Source: Pseudomonas sp. (GTDB lineage Bacteria; Pseudomonadota; Gammaproteobacteria; Pseudomonadales; Pseudomonadaceae). Taken from it: a stretch of DNA of 64,000 bases. Numbering within the stretch: position 1 is the stretch's first letter; the number at the start of each line of letters is the position of its first letter. A model generated the notes under the pieces. That model did not search any database and had not been told where the DNA came from. It saw only the letters and a list, made by a program, of their open reading frames with translations. This document shows, piece after piece, positions 7,578 through 16,024 of this stretch. The DNA is taken from contig NZ_JAGIBG010000014.1 in NCBI RefSeq assembly GCF_017744435.1, positions 1 through 64,000 of the forward strand, written 5' to 3'. The position numbers and the translations under genes are program-made.

Positions 7578-9402
7578 CATACTTGGGGTCGTGCTTTTGT
7601 GCATGGGCTGGATGGCCCAAGCCGCACCCACCCACGCGTTGACCGTCTACGGCGAAGCCCCCCGCTACAGCGAAACCTTCCGCCACTTCGAATACGCCAA
7701 CCCCGACGCCCCCAAGGGTGGTCTGATGCGCCGCTCGGCCATCGAGATCGGCCAGTTCGACCATATCCTGCCCTACATCGACAAAGGCATCGGCGTCAGC
7801 GAGGTCGATGGCTGGCTGTATGCGCCCCTGGCGCAACGCTCGTTCGACGAACCCTATACCGTTTACGGTCTGATTGCCCGGCGCATGGAACGTGGCCCGG
7901 ACGACGCCTGGCTGCGCTTCGAGATTGACCCCAAGGCGACCTTCGCCGATGGCAAACCGGTGCGCGCCGAGGATGTGCGTTTCACCTTCAACAAACTCAT
8001 GGCCGAAGGCAGCCTCAAGTACCGCACCCAGTTCGCCGAAGTCGCGGGGGTCACGGTCGAAGGCCGGTTGCAGGTGCGCTTCGACTTCAAGCAGCCCCAC
8101 GGCCGCACCCTGGCCCTGGACCTGGCCAGCCTGCCGGTACTGCCCGAGCACGACTGGGCCAACCGCGACTTCGCCAACGGCGCCGGTTTCGACAAGCCGG
8201 TCGGCAGCGGCCCGTACCGTATCGGGCGCATCGACAACGGCCGCAGCATCACTTTCGAACGCGACCCGAACTGGTGGGCCAAGGACTTGCCGGTCAACCG
8301 TGGGCGCTACAATTTCGAACACATCCGCATCGAGTATTTCGGCGATACCGAAGTGGCGCGGCAGGTGCTCAAGGGCGGTGGCTACGACTACAACCGCGAG
8401 TTTTCCGCCACCGCCTACACCCTGGGCTACAACGGCGCGCAGCTGGACGATGGCCGCCTGCAACGGGCACACCTGGGCCCGGCCAAGCCGCAGGCGGCCC
8501 AGGGCTTCGTGTTCAACCTGGACAAGCCACAGTTCAAGGACCGCCGCGTGCGCCAGGCACTGGCCATGCTCTGGGACTTCGAGTGGAGCAACCGGCAGAT
8601 GATGCGCAACATGTACATCCGCCAGCAGAGCGCGTTCTCCAATACCCCGCTGGCGGCCCGCGAATTGCCGGATGCGGGCGAGCTCAAGCTGCTCGAACCA
8701 CTGCGCGGCCGGGTGCCGGACGAAGTCTTCAACCAGGTGTTCACGGCGCCGGTCACCGATGGCTCGGGGATCATTCGCCCGCAACAATTGCAGGCGCTGG
8801 CCTTGCTGCAACAGGCCGGATGGCGCCCCGACGGCGATCGGCTGGTCAACGCCCAGGACGAGCCGCTGGAATTCACCTTCCTCAACGGCCAATCCGGCAT
8901 GGAACGCCTGCTGCTGCCGTGGAAGCGCAACCTGGCACAGATTGGCATCACCCTGAACATCCGCAACGTCGATTCGGCGCAGTACGTGAACCGGCTGATG
9001 GCCCGCGACTACGACATGATCGTCACCGGCTATTCGGTGACCCTGTCACCAGGCGCCGAGCTGTACAACTACTTTGGCTCGGCCGCCGCCAACGACCCAG
9101 GCTCGAACAACCTGATGGTGCTCAAGGACCCGGTGGTCGATGAGTTGATCGACGGCCTGGTGCGCGCCGATACCCAGGCCGACATGCTGCACCACGCCCA
9201 TGCCCTGGACCGGGTGCTGCAATGGAACTACTACTGGATCCCCAACTATTACCCGCCCGGCAGCTCGACGGTGTGGTGGAACCGCTTCGGCCTGCCGAAA
9301 ATCCAGCCCGCCTATGACGAAGGCCTGGACAGCTGGTGGGAAATCAGCCCGACCGTACTGACCAACGCGCAGATGGCCGAACGGCAGAAGGCCCAGCCAT
9401 GA
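7543..9402 (+). CDS. yejA: Periplasmic peptide-binding protein, YejA/MppA-like (ABC importer)
   Basis: Extracellular solute-binding protein family 5, the substrate receptor of a microcin C/oligopeptide-type importer. The mature part starts near [20 protein letters not shown] and includes [31 protein letters not shown] and PVGSGPYRI, standard for the family. The frame is open from a GTG at 7480 through a REP pair. No start codon has a convincing ribosome-binding site. TTG 7543 would give [11 protein letters not shown] followed by [16 protein letters not shown], a workable signal peptide; ATG 7603 would leave almost none. The start is therefore tentative. The stop overlaps yejB by 4 nt. Confidence 0.82.
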   Translation: MASSRVNPLPQVILGVVLLCMGWMAQAAPTHALTVYGEAPRYSETFRHFEYANPDAPKGGLMRRSAIEIGQFDHILPYIDKGIGVSEVDGWLYAPLAQRSFDEPYTVYGLIARRMERGPDDAWLRFEIDPKATFADGKPVRAEDVRFTFNKLMAEGSLKYRTQFAEVAGVTVEGRLQVRFDFKQPHGRTLALDLASLPVLPEHDWANRDFANGAGFDKPVGSGPYRIGRIDNGRSITFERDPNWWAKDLPVNRGRYNFEHIRIEYFGDTEVARQVLKGGGYDYNREFSATAYTLGYNGAQLDDGRLQRAHLGPAKPQAAQGFVFNLDKPQFKDRRVRQALAMLWDFEWSNRQMMRNMYIRQQSAFSNTPLAARELPDAGELKLLEPLRGRVPDEVFNQVFTAPVTDGSGIIRPQQLQALALLQQAGWRPDGDRLVNAQDEPLEFTFLNGQSGMERLLLPWKRNLAQIGITLNIRNVDSAQYVNRLMARDYDMIVTGYSVTLSPGAELYNYFGSAAANDPGSNNLMVLKDPVVDELIDGLVRADTQADMLHHAHALDRVLQWNYYWIPNYYPPGSSTVWWNRFGLPKIQPAYDEGLDSWWEISPTVLTNAQMAERQKAQP

Positions 9403-10457
9403 CCAGCTACATTCTGCGGCGCCTGCTGCTGATCATCCCGACCTTGCTGGCGATCCTGCTGGTCAACTTCGCCATCGTCCAGGCCGCGCCCGGTGGCCCG
9501 GTCGAGCAGGCGGTGGCGCGGCTGCAGGGCCTGGGCGGCGGTGCGCCCGGCTCGCGGGCCGAGGTTGTTCACGGCGAATCCCGGGCCACCCGTGGCCTGG
9601 ACCCGAAGCTGATCGAGGAGATCAAGCGCCAGTACGGTTTCGACAAGACCGCCCCGCAGCGCCTGTGGCTGATGCTCGGCCAGTACGCCCGGCTGGACTT
9701 CGGCCAGAGCTTCTTCCGCGGCGCCAAGGTCACCGACCTGATCCTCGACAAACTACCCGTAACCTTGTCACTGGGCTTCTGGGCCACGCTGATTACCTAC
9801 CTGGTGTCGATCCCGCTGGGCATCCGCAAGGCGGTACGCCATGGCAGCCGCTTCGATGCCTGGAGCAGCGCGCTGATCGTGGTCGGCTATGCCCTGCCCT
9901 CGTTCCTGTTCGCGCTGCTGCTGATCGTGCTGTTCGCGGGCGGCACCTCGCTGAACTGGTTCCCGGTCCGTGGCCTGGTCTCGGATGATTTCGACCAGCT
10001 CAGCCTGCTGGGCAAGGTCGCCGATTACTTCTGGCACCTGGTGCTGCCGGTCGGCGCCCTGGTGATCGGTGGCTTTGCCACCCTCACCTTGCTGACCAAG
10101 AACGCCTTTCTCGATGAAATTTCCCGCCAGTACGTGGTCACTGCCCGCGCCAAAGGCCTGAGCGAACGCCGCGTACTTTATGGGCACGTGTTGCGCAACG
10201 CCATGCTGCTGGTGCTGGCTGGCCTGCCCCAGGCGCTGATCACGGTGTTCTTCGCCGGCTCGTTGCTGATCGAGGTGATCTTCTCCCTCGACGGCCTTGG
10301 CCGCATGAGCTACGAAGCCGCCGTATCACGCGACTACCCTGTGGTGTTCGGCACGCTGTTCATCTTCACCCTGGCCGGTCTGCTGTTCCGCCTGATTGGC
10401 GACCTGGCCTTCACCGTGCTCGACCCGCGCATCGACTTCGACACGAGGGCGCACTGA
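9399..10457 (+). CDS. yejB: Peptide ABC transporter permease YejB
   Basis: 352-aa inner-membrane permease of the DppB/OppB-like type. N-terminal [17 protein letters not shown] anchor, five to six further hydrophobic segments and the EAA-loop region [24 protein letters not shown] that contacts the ATPase. The long insert between the first and second membrane segments is characteristic of YejB. It starts inside the yejA stop (ATGA) and shares one base with yejE, so translation is coupled. Confidence 0.9.
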   Translation: MTSYILRRLLLIIPTLLAILLVNFAIVQAAPGGPVEQAVARLQGLGGGAPGSRAEVVHGESRATRGLDPKLIEEIKRQYGFDKTAPQRLWLMLGQYARLDFGQSFFRGAKVTDLILDKLPVTLSLGFWATLITYLVSIPLGIRKAVRHGSRFDAWSSALIVVGYALPSFLFALLLIVLFAGGTSLNWFPVRGLVSDDFDQLSLLGKVADYFWHLVLPVGALVIGGFATLTLLTKNAFLDEISRQYVVTARAKGLSERRVLYGHVLRNAMLLVLAGLPQALITVFFAGSLLIEVIFSLDGLGRMSYEAAVSRDYPVVFGTLFIFTLAGLLFRLIGDLAFTVLDPRIDFDTRAH

Positions 10458-11473
10458 TGTTGTCGCCGGTTTCGCGTCGTCGCCTGCAGCGTTTTCGCCG
10501 CAACCGCCTGGGCTGGGTGTCGCTGTGGCTGTTCGCCGCGCTGCTGGTGCTGAGCCTGTGCGCCGAGCTGGTGGCCAACGACAAACCGCTGCTGCTGAGC
10601 TACAAAGGCGATTGGTACATGCCGGCGCTCAAGCGTTACAGCGAGCAGCAGTTTGGCGGCCAGCTGCCGTTCCAGCCGGACTACCGCAGCGCGTATGTGC
10701 GCCAGCTGATCGAGGGCCAGGGCGGCTGGATGCTGTTCGCGCCTATCCCGTTCAGCGCTGACACGCCCAATTATGATCTGCAGGTGCCGACCCCCAGCCC
10801 GCCGAGCGCGAGCAATTGGCTGGGCACCGACGACCAGGGCCGCGACGTGCTGGCGCGGGTGCTGTATGGCACGCGTACCTCGCTGCTGTTCGCCTTTGCC
10901 CTGACGGTGATCAGCGTGCTCATAGGGGTCGGTGCCGGCGCGCTGCAGGGCTATTACGGCGGCTGGGTGGACCTGCTCGGGCAGCGTTTGCTGGAGGTGT
11001 GGTCGGGGCTGCCGGTGCTGTACCTGCTGATCATCCTCAGTGGTTTTGTCGAGCCGGATTTCTGGTGGTTGCTGGGGATCATGGCGCTGTTTTCGTGGCT
11101 AGCCCTGGTCGATGTGGTGCGCGCCGAATTCCTGCGTGGGCGCAACCTCGAGTACGTGAAGGCGGCGCGCGCCTTAGGGCTGTCAGACACCCTGGTGATG
11201 CTGCGCCATGTGCTGCCCAATGCGATGAACGCGACGTTTACCTATGTACCCTTCATGCTCACCGGGGCGATCACCACGCTGACGGCGCTGGATTTCCTCG
11301 GTTTCGGCATGCCCGCCGGCAGTGCTTCGCTGGGTGAGCTGGTGACCCAGGGCAAGCAGCACCTGGAGGCGCCGTGGCTAGGCTTTACCGCATTCTTTGC
11401 CCTGGCGGTGATCTTGTCGCTGCTGGTGTTTATCGGGGATGCCCTGCGCGAGGCGTTCGACCCCAGAGGATAG
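10457..11473 (+). CDS. yejE: Peptide ABC transporter permease YejE
   Basis: 338-aa partner permease. The N-terminus RRRLQRFRRNRLGWVSLWLF is followed by a membrane segment, then a long periplasmic stretch (YKGDWYMPALKRYSEQQFGG) typical of YejE. The transport domain has the EAA motif EYVKAARALGLSDTLVMLRHVLPNA. The gene ends the cluster: the expected ATPase gene (yejF) is not downstream, where a REP pair and a sigma-54 regulator are found. The transporter must borrow an ATPase encoded elsewhere or be defective. Confidence 0.9.
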   Translation: MLSPVSRRRLQRFRRNRLGWVSLWLFAALLVLSLCAELVANDKPLLLSYKGDWYMPALKRYSEQQFGGQLPFQPDYRSAYVRQLIEGQGGWMLFAPIPFSADTPNYDLQVPTPSPPSASNWLGTDDQGRDVLARVLYGTRTSLLFAFALTVISVLIGVGAGALQGYYGGWVDLLGQRLLEVWSGLPVLYLLIILSGFVEPDFWWLLGIMALFSWLALVDVVRAEFLRGRNLEYVKAARALGLSDTLVMLRHVLPNAMNATFTYVPFMLTGAITTLTALDFLGFGMPAGSASLGELVTQGKQHLEAPWLGFTAFFALAVILSLLVFIGDALREAFDPRG

Positions 11474-11486
11474 GTTTTCAGGTCCG

Positions 11487-11578
11487 GCCTCTTCGCGGGC
11501 ACGCCCGCTCCCACAGGATCTCTACAAACCTAGGTCTTGTGCAGTACCTGTGGGAGCGGGCGTGCCCGCGAAGAAGCC
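11487..11578. repeat. REP pair (REPIN) after yejE
   Basis: Inverted units 11487-11516 and 11548-11578 around a 31-bp centre. The left arm and adjoining ATCTCTAC are the same as in the REPIN at 25.1 kb, implying recent spread of one REPIN lineage. Confidence 0.85.
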
Positions 11579-11605
11579 GACAATGCAAGAACAGGACTCA
11601 GCAAG

Positions 11606-12988
11606 ATGCACGACAGCGACAGCCTCAAGGACTACCCCCAGGTACGGCAACTGGCGATCCGCTCGCTGTTCGAGATCATCGAGCAGTCCAGCGAAGGCAC
11701 GGTGATCGTCGACCGTGATGCACGCATTGTCTGGATGAACGAACGCTATGCCCGGCGCTTCGGCCTGGCCGACGCGGCCAGCGCCATCGGCCAGGCCTGC
11801 GAGGCAGTCATCCCGGGCAGCCTGATGCGCCAGGTGGTGAGCGATGGCCGGCCGATCCTGCTGGACATGCTCGATACTCCCAACGAGCCGCTGGTAGTGA
11901 TGCGCCTGCCGATCCACGATGCCCAGGGCGCCCTGATCGGCGCCATCGGCTTTGCCCTGTTCGAAGAGCTGCGCAGCCTGTCGCCCTTGCTCAAGCGCTT
12001 TGCAAACATGCAGCAGGAGCTGGCCAGCACCCGCTCGCAATTGCGCGCACGCCAGGCCAAGTACAGCTTCGCCCAGTTCGTCGGCAGCAGCCCCGCCAGC
12101 CTCGAAGCCAAGCGTCGCGCACGGCGCGGTGCGGGCAGCGATTCGCCGGTGTTGCTGCTGGGCGAAACCGGCACCGGCAAAGAGTTGCTGGCCCATGCCA
12201 TCCATGCGGCTTCGGCGCGGGCGCACAAGGCCTTTGTCAGCATCAACAGTGCGGCAATCCCCGAAACCCTGCTGGAAGCCGAGTTCTTCGGCACCGCGCC
12301 TGGCGCCTTTACCGGTGCCGACCGCAAGGGCCGCAGCGGCAAGCTGCAACTGGCCGAGGGTGGCACGCTGTTCCTCGACGAAATTGGTGACATGCCCCTG
12401 GCACTACAGAGCAAGCTGCTGCGCGTACTGCAGGAGAAGGAATACGAACCGGTCGGCTCGAACCAGATGCTGCGCAGCGACGTGCGCATCATCGCCGCCA
12501 CCTCCATCGACCTGCAGGCGGCCATGGCCCGCGGGGCATTTCGTGCCGATCTTTACTACCGGCTGAATGTGCTGCCGATCGAAGTGCCGCCGCTGCGCGA
12601 GCGGGTCGAGGACTTGCCGGCACTGTGCGAAGCGATCCTGGCCGAGCTGGGCAGCCAGTACGAGCTGGAGCAGGACGCCCAGGCATTGCTGGCGCGGCAT
12701 GGCTGGCCGGGGAATATTCGCGAACTGCGCAACGTGCTGGAGCGGGCGACGTTGCTGGCCGACCAACCGCGCCTTGGTGTCGCCGACCTGGCGGCGGCGC
12801 TGGGGCCATTGAGCCCGGTCGCAGGTCAGGAACAGCGGATGAGCTATCGTGAGGCGTGCGAACAGTTCGAGCGCAGGCTGATTGCCGGGGCGTTGGCCGA
12901 GCATGCAGGGAATGTGCCCGAGGCTGCCAAGGCGCTGGGGTTGGGACGCTCGACCTTGTACAAGAAAATGGTTTCGCTCAGTCTCTGA
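11606..12988 (+). CDS. hbcR: Sigma-54-dependent activator, HbcR-type
   Basis: 460-aa enhancer-binding protein expected to activate the 3-hydroxybutyrate genes just downstream. N-terminal PAS-like sensor (about residues 15-115), then the AAA+ domain with Walker A GETGTGKE, the sigma-54 contact loop GAFTGA, Walker B LFLDEIGDM and a C-terminal Fis-type helix-turn-helix (VPEAAKALGLGRSTLYKKM). The start at 11606 (MHDSDSLKDYPQV) has AGGAC upstream; the earlier open frame lies in the REP pair. A good -24/-12 promoter stands before the next operon. The name follows the P. aeruginosa regulator with the same context; ligand binding is inferred. Confidence 0.85.
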   Translation: MHDSDSLKDYPQVRQLAIRSLFEIIEQSSEGTVIVDRDARIVWMNERYARRFGLADAASAIGQACEAVIPGSLMRQVVSDGRPILLDMLDTPNEPLVVMRLPIHDAQGALIGAIGFALFEELRSLSPLLKRFANMQQELASTRSQLRARQAKYSFAQFVGSSPASLEAKRRARRGAGSDSPVLLLGETGTGKELLAHAIHAASARAHKAFVSINSAAIPETLLEAEFFGTAPGAFTGADRKGRSGKLQLAEGGTLFLDEIGDMPLALQSKLLRVLQEKEYEPVGSNQMLRSDVRIIAATSIDLQAAMARGAFRADLYYRLNVLPIEVPPLRERVEDLPALCEAILAELGSQYELEQDAQALLARHGWPGNIRELRNVLERATLLADQPRLGVADLAAALGPLSPVAGQEQRMSYREACEQFERRLIAGALAEHAGNVPEAAKALGLGRSTLYKKMVSLSL

Positions 12989-13008
12989 TTAGAGACTTGC
13001 GTTTCTAA
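12980..13008 (+). terminator. Inverted repeats at the hbcR 3' end
   Basis: Perfect 7-bp stem AGTCTCT-GATT-AGAGACT at 12980-12997 spanning the hbcR stop, overlapping a second dyad TTAGAGAC-TTGC-GTTTCTAA (12989-13008). It could be a weak terminator (poor T tract) or an activator site about 190 bp upstream of the -24/-12 promoter. Confidence 0.35.
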
Positions 13009-13018
13009 CCTGAGATTG

Positions 13019-13130
13019 TTGCGAGGGCTTCGCCCTCGATCGCAGGCAAGCCAGCGCCCACAGGGAGACGCGGAGCCCTGTAGGAGCCGCGCTTGCCGGC
13101 GATGGGCCGCACAGCGGCCCCTGCAATCTC
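13019..13130. repeat. REP-like inverted repeats of a second family
   Basis: Contains GCGAGGGCTTCGCCCTCG, then CGCAGGCAAGCCAGC mirrored by GCGCTTGCCGGCGA, with ACAGGG/CCCTGT near the middle, and GGGCCGCACAGCGGCCCC at the end. This differs from the GTGGGAGCGGG family elsewhere in the window. It occupies most of the 270-bp gap between hbcR and the permease gene. Confidence 0.65.
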
Positions 13131-13192
13131 AAAATGGAGACACAGCCATTAATCAATAACAAAAAAACCTTTAACTTCATATAGTTACGCAC

Positions 13193-13209
13193 TTGGCACG
13201 ATTCCCGCT
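13193..13209 (+). promoter_or_regulatory. Sigma-54 (-24/-12) promoter
   Basis: TTGGCACGATTCCCGCT: the GG at 13195-13196 and the GC at 13207-13208 are correctly spaced, and TTGGCACG is a perfect -24 element; the -12 has CCGC instead of TTGC. Transcription would start near 13220, 39 bp before the permease gene. It pairs naturally with the upstream sigma-54 activator. Confidence 0.85.
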
Positions 13210-13258
13210 ATCTCCCGGTCACCCATAACAACAAGACTCACCCAGGAGATCCATCCCG

Positions 13259-14650
13259 ATGACCGTGCTCATCGCCCTCGCCGCTCTGGCCCTGCTGATG
13301 CTGGCCGCCTACCGCGGTTACAGCGTGATCCTCTTCGCCCCCATCGCCGCCCTCGGCGCCGTCCTGCTCACCGACCCCGCCGCCGTGGCCCCCGCGTTCA
13401 CCGGGGTGTTCATGGAGAAGATGGTCGGCTTCATCAAGCTGTACTTCCCGGTGTTCCTGCTCGGCGCCGTGTTCGGCAAGCTCATCGAGCTGTCCGGCTT
13501 CTCGCGCTCGATCGTCGCCGCCGCCATCCGCCTGCTCGGCACCCGCCAGGCGATGCTGGTGATCGTGCTGGTCTGTGCCCTGCTCACCTACGGCGGCGTG
13601 TCGCTGTTCGTGGTGGTGTTCGCGGTGTATCCGTTCGCCGCCGAGATGTTCCGCCAGAGCGACATCCCCAAGCGCCTGATCCCGGCAACCATCGCCCTGG
13701 GCGCGTTCTCGTTCACCATGGATGCCCTGCCCGGCACGCCGCAGATCCAGAACATCATCCCCAGCACCTTCTTCAACACCACCGCCTGGGCCGCACCGTG
13801 GCTGGGGCTGATAGGCACGCTGTTCGTGTTCTGCACTGGCATGCTCTACCTGCAGCGTCAGCGTAACAAGGCCCAGCGTGCCGGCGAAGGCTACGGCAGC
13901 AACCTGCGCAACGAGCCTGAGACCGCCGCCGACCTGGCCCTGCCCAACCCCTGGCTGGCACTGTCGCCGCTGGTGCTGGTGGGGGTGATGAACCTGCTGT
14001 TCACTCACTGGATCCCACAGTGGTACGGCCCCAGCCACACCCTCCAATTGCCGGGCATGAGCGCGCCGGTCAACAGCGACGTAGCCAAGCTCACGGCAAT
14101 CTGGGCGGTGCAGGCTGCCCTGCTGGTGGGCATCCTGATGGTGCTGGTGTGTGCCTTCGGGGTCATCCGCGAGCGCCTGGCCGAGGGCACCAAGAGTGCA
14201 GTCGGTGGCGCCCTGCTGGCGGCCATGAACACCGCCTCCGAGTATGGCTTCGGTGCCGTGATCGCTTCGCTGCCGGGCTTTCTGGTGCTGGCCGATGCGC
14301 TGCGCGGGATTCCCAACCCGCTGGTCAACGAGGCGATCACCGTGACCTTGCTGGCCGGTATCACCGGCTCCGCCTCGGGCGGCATGAGCATTGCCCTGGC
14401 GGCCATGAGCGACAGCTTCATCGCGGCGGCCCATGCCGCCAACATTCCCCTCGAAGTGCTGCACCGGGTGGCCGCGATGGCCAGTGGCGGCATGGACACC
14501 CTGCCGCACAACGGCGCGGTGATCACCTTGCTGGCCGTGACCGGGCTGACCCACCGCGAAGCCTACAGGGACATTTTCGGTATTACCCTGATCAAGACCC
14601 TGGCGGTATTCGTGGTCATTGCCACGTTCTACGCCACCGGCATCGTCTAA
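13259..14650 (+). CDS. 3-Hydroxybutyrate permease, GntP family
   Basis: 463-aa inner-membrane transporter of the GntP/DctM-related ion transporter superfamily, with about 12 hydrophobic segments. Family-like stretches include FSFTMDALPGTPQIQNIIPS, ITGSASGGMSIALAAM and ASGGMDTLPHNGAVITLL. AGGAGA precedes the ATG at 13259. It leads the operon under the -24/-12 promoter and is followed 11 nt later by 3-hydroxybutyrate dehydrogenase. Import of D-3-hydroxybutyrate is therefore the likely role, inferred from context. Confidence 0.85.
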   Translation: MTVLIALAALALLMLAAYRGYSVILFAPIAALGAVLLTDPAAVAPAFTGVFMEKMVGFIKLYFPVFLLGAVFGKLIELSGFSRSIVAAAIRLLGTRQAMLVIVLVCALLTYGGVSLFVVVFAVYPFAAEMFRQSDIPKRLIPATIALGAFSFTMDALPGTPQIQNIIPSTFFNTTAWAAPWLGLIGTLFVFCTGMLYLQRQRNKAQRAGEGYGSNLRNEPETAADLALPNPWLALSPLVLVGVMNLLFTHWIPQWYGPSHTLQLPGMSAPVNSDVAKLTAIWAVQAALLVGILMVLVCAFGVIRERLAEGTKSAVGGALLAAMNTASEYGFGAVIASLPGFLVLADALRGIPNPLVNEAITVTLLAGITGSASGGMSIALAAMSDSFIAAAHAANIPLEVLHRVAAMASGGMDTLPHNGAVITLLAVTGLTHREAYRDIFGITLIKTLAVFVVIATFYATGIV

Positions 14651-14661
14651 GGAGTTTCTGC

Positions 14662-15432
14662 ATGACTTTGAAAGGCAAGACGGCACTCGTCACTGGCTCC
14701 ACCAGCGGCATCGGCCTGGGCATCGCCCAGGTTCTGGCCCGCGCCGGGGCGAACATTGTGCTCAACGGTTTCGGCGACCCGTCGCCGGCAGTGGCAGAAA
14801 TCGCCAGCCGCGGCGTCAAGGTGGTCCACCACCCGGCGGACCTGTCCGATGTGGCGCAGATCGAAGCGCTGTTCGCAATGGCCGAGCGCGAATTCGGCGG
14901 CGTCGACATCCTGGTCAGCAACGCCGGCATCCAGCACGTGGCACCGGTGGAGCGGTTCCCGCTGGACAGCTGGGACAAGATCATCGCCCTCAACCTCTCG
15001 GCCGTGTTCCACGGCACCCGCCTGGCCCTGCCCGGCATGCGCGCGCGCAACTGGGGGCGGATCATCAACATCGCCTCGGTGCACGGGCTGGTCGGTTCCA
15101 CCGGCAAGGCGGCCTACGTGGCGGCCAAGCACGGCGTGGTCGGGTTGACCAAGGTGGTGGGGCTGGAAACCGCTACCAGCAACGTCACCTGCAACGCCAT
15201 CTGCCCGGGGTGGGTGCTGACCCCGCTGGTGCAGAAACAGATCGACGATCGTGCCGCCAACGGCGTCGATCCGCAGCAAGCGCAGCACGATCTGCTGGCC
15301 GAGAAGCAGCCTTCACTGGCCTTCGTCACCCCCGAACACCTCGGTGAGCTGGTACTATTCCTGTGCAGCGAGGCCGGTAGCCAGGTTCGCGGCGCCGCCT
15401 GGAACGTCGATGGTGGCTGGTTGGCCCAGTGA
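14662..15432 (+). CDS. bdhA: D-3-Hydroxybutyrate dehydrogenase
   Basis: NAD-dependent short-chain dehydrogenase, 256 aa, converting 3-hydroxybutyrate to acetoacetate. [12 protein letters not shown] (residues about 11-22), [11 protein letters not shown], the Ser-Tyr-Lys set in [22 protein letters not shown] and the [10 protein letters not shown] block are all characteristic of bacterial 3-hydroxybutyrate dehydrogenases. AAGGAG lies eight bases before the ATG at 14662. The enzyme links the permease upstream to acetoacetyl-CoA synthetase downstream. Confidence 0.93.
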   Translation: MTLKGKTALVTGSTSGIGLGIAQVLARAGANIVLNGFGDPSPAVAEIASRGVKVVHHPADLSDVAQIEALFAMAEREFGGVDILVSNAGIQHVAPVERFPLDSWDKIIALNLSAVFHGTRLALPGMRARNWGRIINIASVHGLVGSTGKAAYVAAKHGVVGLTKVVGLETATSNVTCNAICPGWVLTPLVQKQIDDRAANGVDPQQAQHDLLAEKQPSLAFVTPEHLGELVLFLCSEAGSQVRGAAWNVDGGWLAQ

Positions 15433-15487
15433 CGGGCGGCCTGGGCCTGGCAACGGTCTTGCACTCGTTTACCTGCAAGGAGGCCCT

Positions 15488-15967
15488 ATGCGCCCAACCC
15501 CAATGACCGCGATCTTTGCCCTGACCCTGGCCGCCGCCGCTCCGGCGATGGCCGCCAGCCTCAAGGACGTCGCGCCTTATCCCGAGGCGGAAAAAGGCTT
15601 CACCCGGCAGGTCATCCACCTGCCGGCGCAACCCGATGAATCGGCCCACAAGCTGGAAATCCTGGCCGGCAAGACCCTGGAAGTGGACTGCAACCGCCAG
15701 CGCCTGGCCGGCAGCCTGGAGGAGCACACCCTTGAAGGCTGGGGCTACAGCTACTACCGCCTGGACAAGGTCGGTGGCCCAGCCAGCACCCTGATGGCCT
15801 GCCCGGATGGCAAGAAGACCCAGGCCTTCGTGCCGGTGGTCGGTGAAGGCTTCATGTTGCGCTACAACAGCAAGCTGCCAGTCGTGGTGTACGTGCCCAA
15901 GGGTGTCGAAGTGCGTTATCGCGTGTGGTCGGCATCGGCCGACGTGCAAACGGCTAAAGTGGAGTAA
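15488..15967 (+). CDS. eco: Ecotin-family serine protease inhibitor
   Basis: Periplasmic dimeric inhibitor of trypsin-fold proteases. 159 aa with a signal peptide ([21 protein letters not shown], cut after AMA). It then follows ecotin block by block: [77 protein letters not shown] and RYRVWSA. The reactive-loop residue aligned with E. coli P1 Met is conserved (TLMAC), and both disulfide cysteines are present. AAGGAGG is directly upstream. Its position between bdhA and aacS, in the same direction, is odd for a protease inhibitor. Confidence 0.93.
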   Translation: MRPTPMTAIFALTLAAAAPAMAASLKDVAPYPEAEKGFTRQVIHLPAQPDESAHKLEILAGKTLEVDCNRQRLAGSLEEHTLEGWGYSYYRLDKVGGPASTLMACPDGKKTQAFVPVVGEGFMLRYNSKLPVVVYVPKGVEVRYRVWSASADVQTAKVE

Positions 15968-15975
15968 GTCACCCC

Positions 15976-15996
15976 GAGGGCCCTTCAGGGGCCCTC
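15976..15996 (+). terminator. Hairpin between ecotin and aacS genes
   Basis: GAGGGCCC (15976-15983), a 5-nt loop, GGGCCCTC (15989-15996), with no T tract. It could partly terminate transcription or protect 3' ends, tuning aacS relative to upstream genes. Confidence 0.3.
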
Positions 15997-16024
15997 AACC
16001 TCAAGCAGTTTCGGGAGGTTCGGC

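Noticed and set aside
13238..14686. 482-codon minus-strand open frame opposite the 3-hydroxybutyrate permease gene
   Set aside because: Gly/His/Gln-rich shadow; the plus-strand permease fits its operon and promoter.
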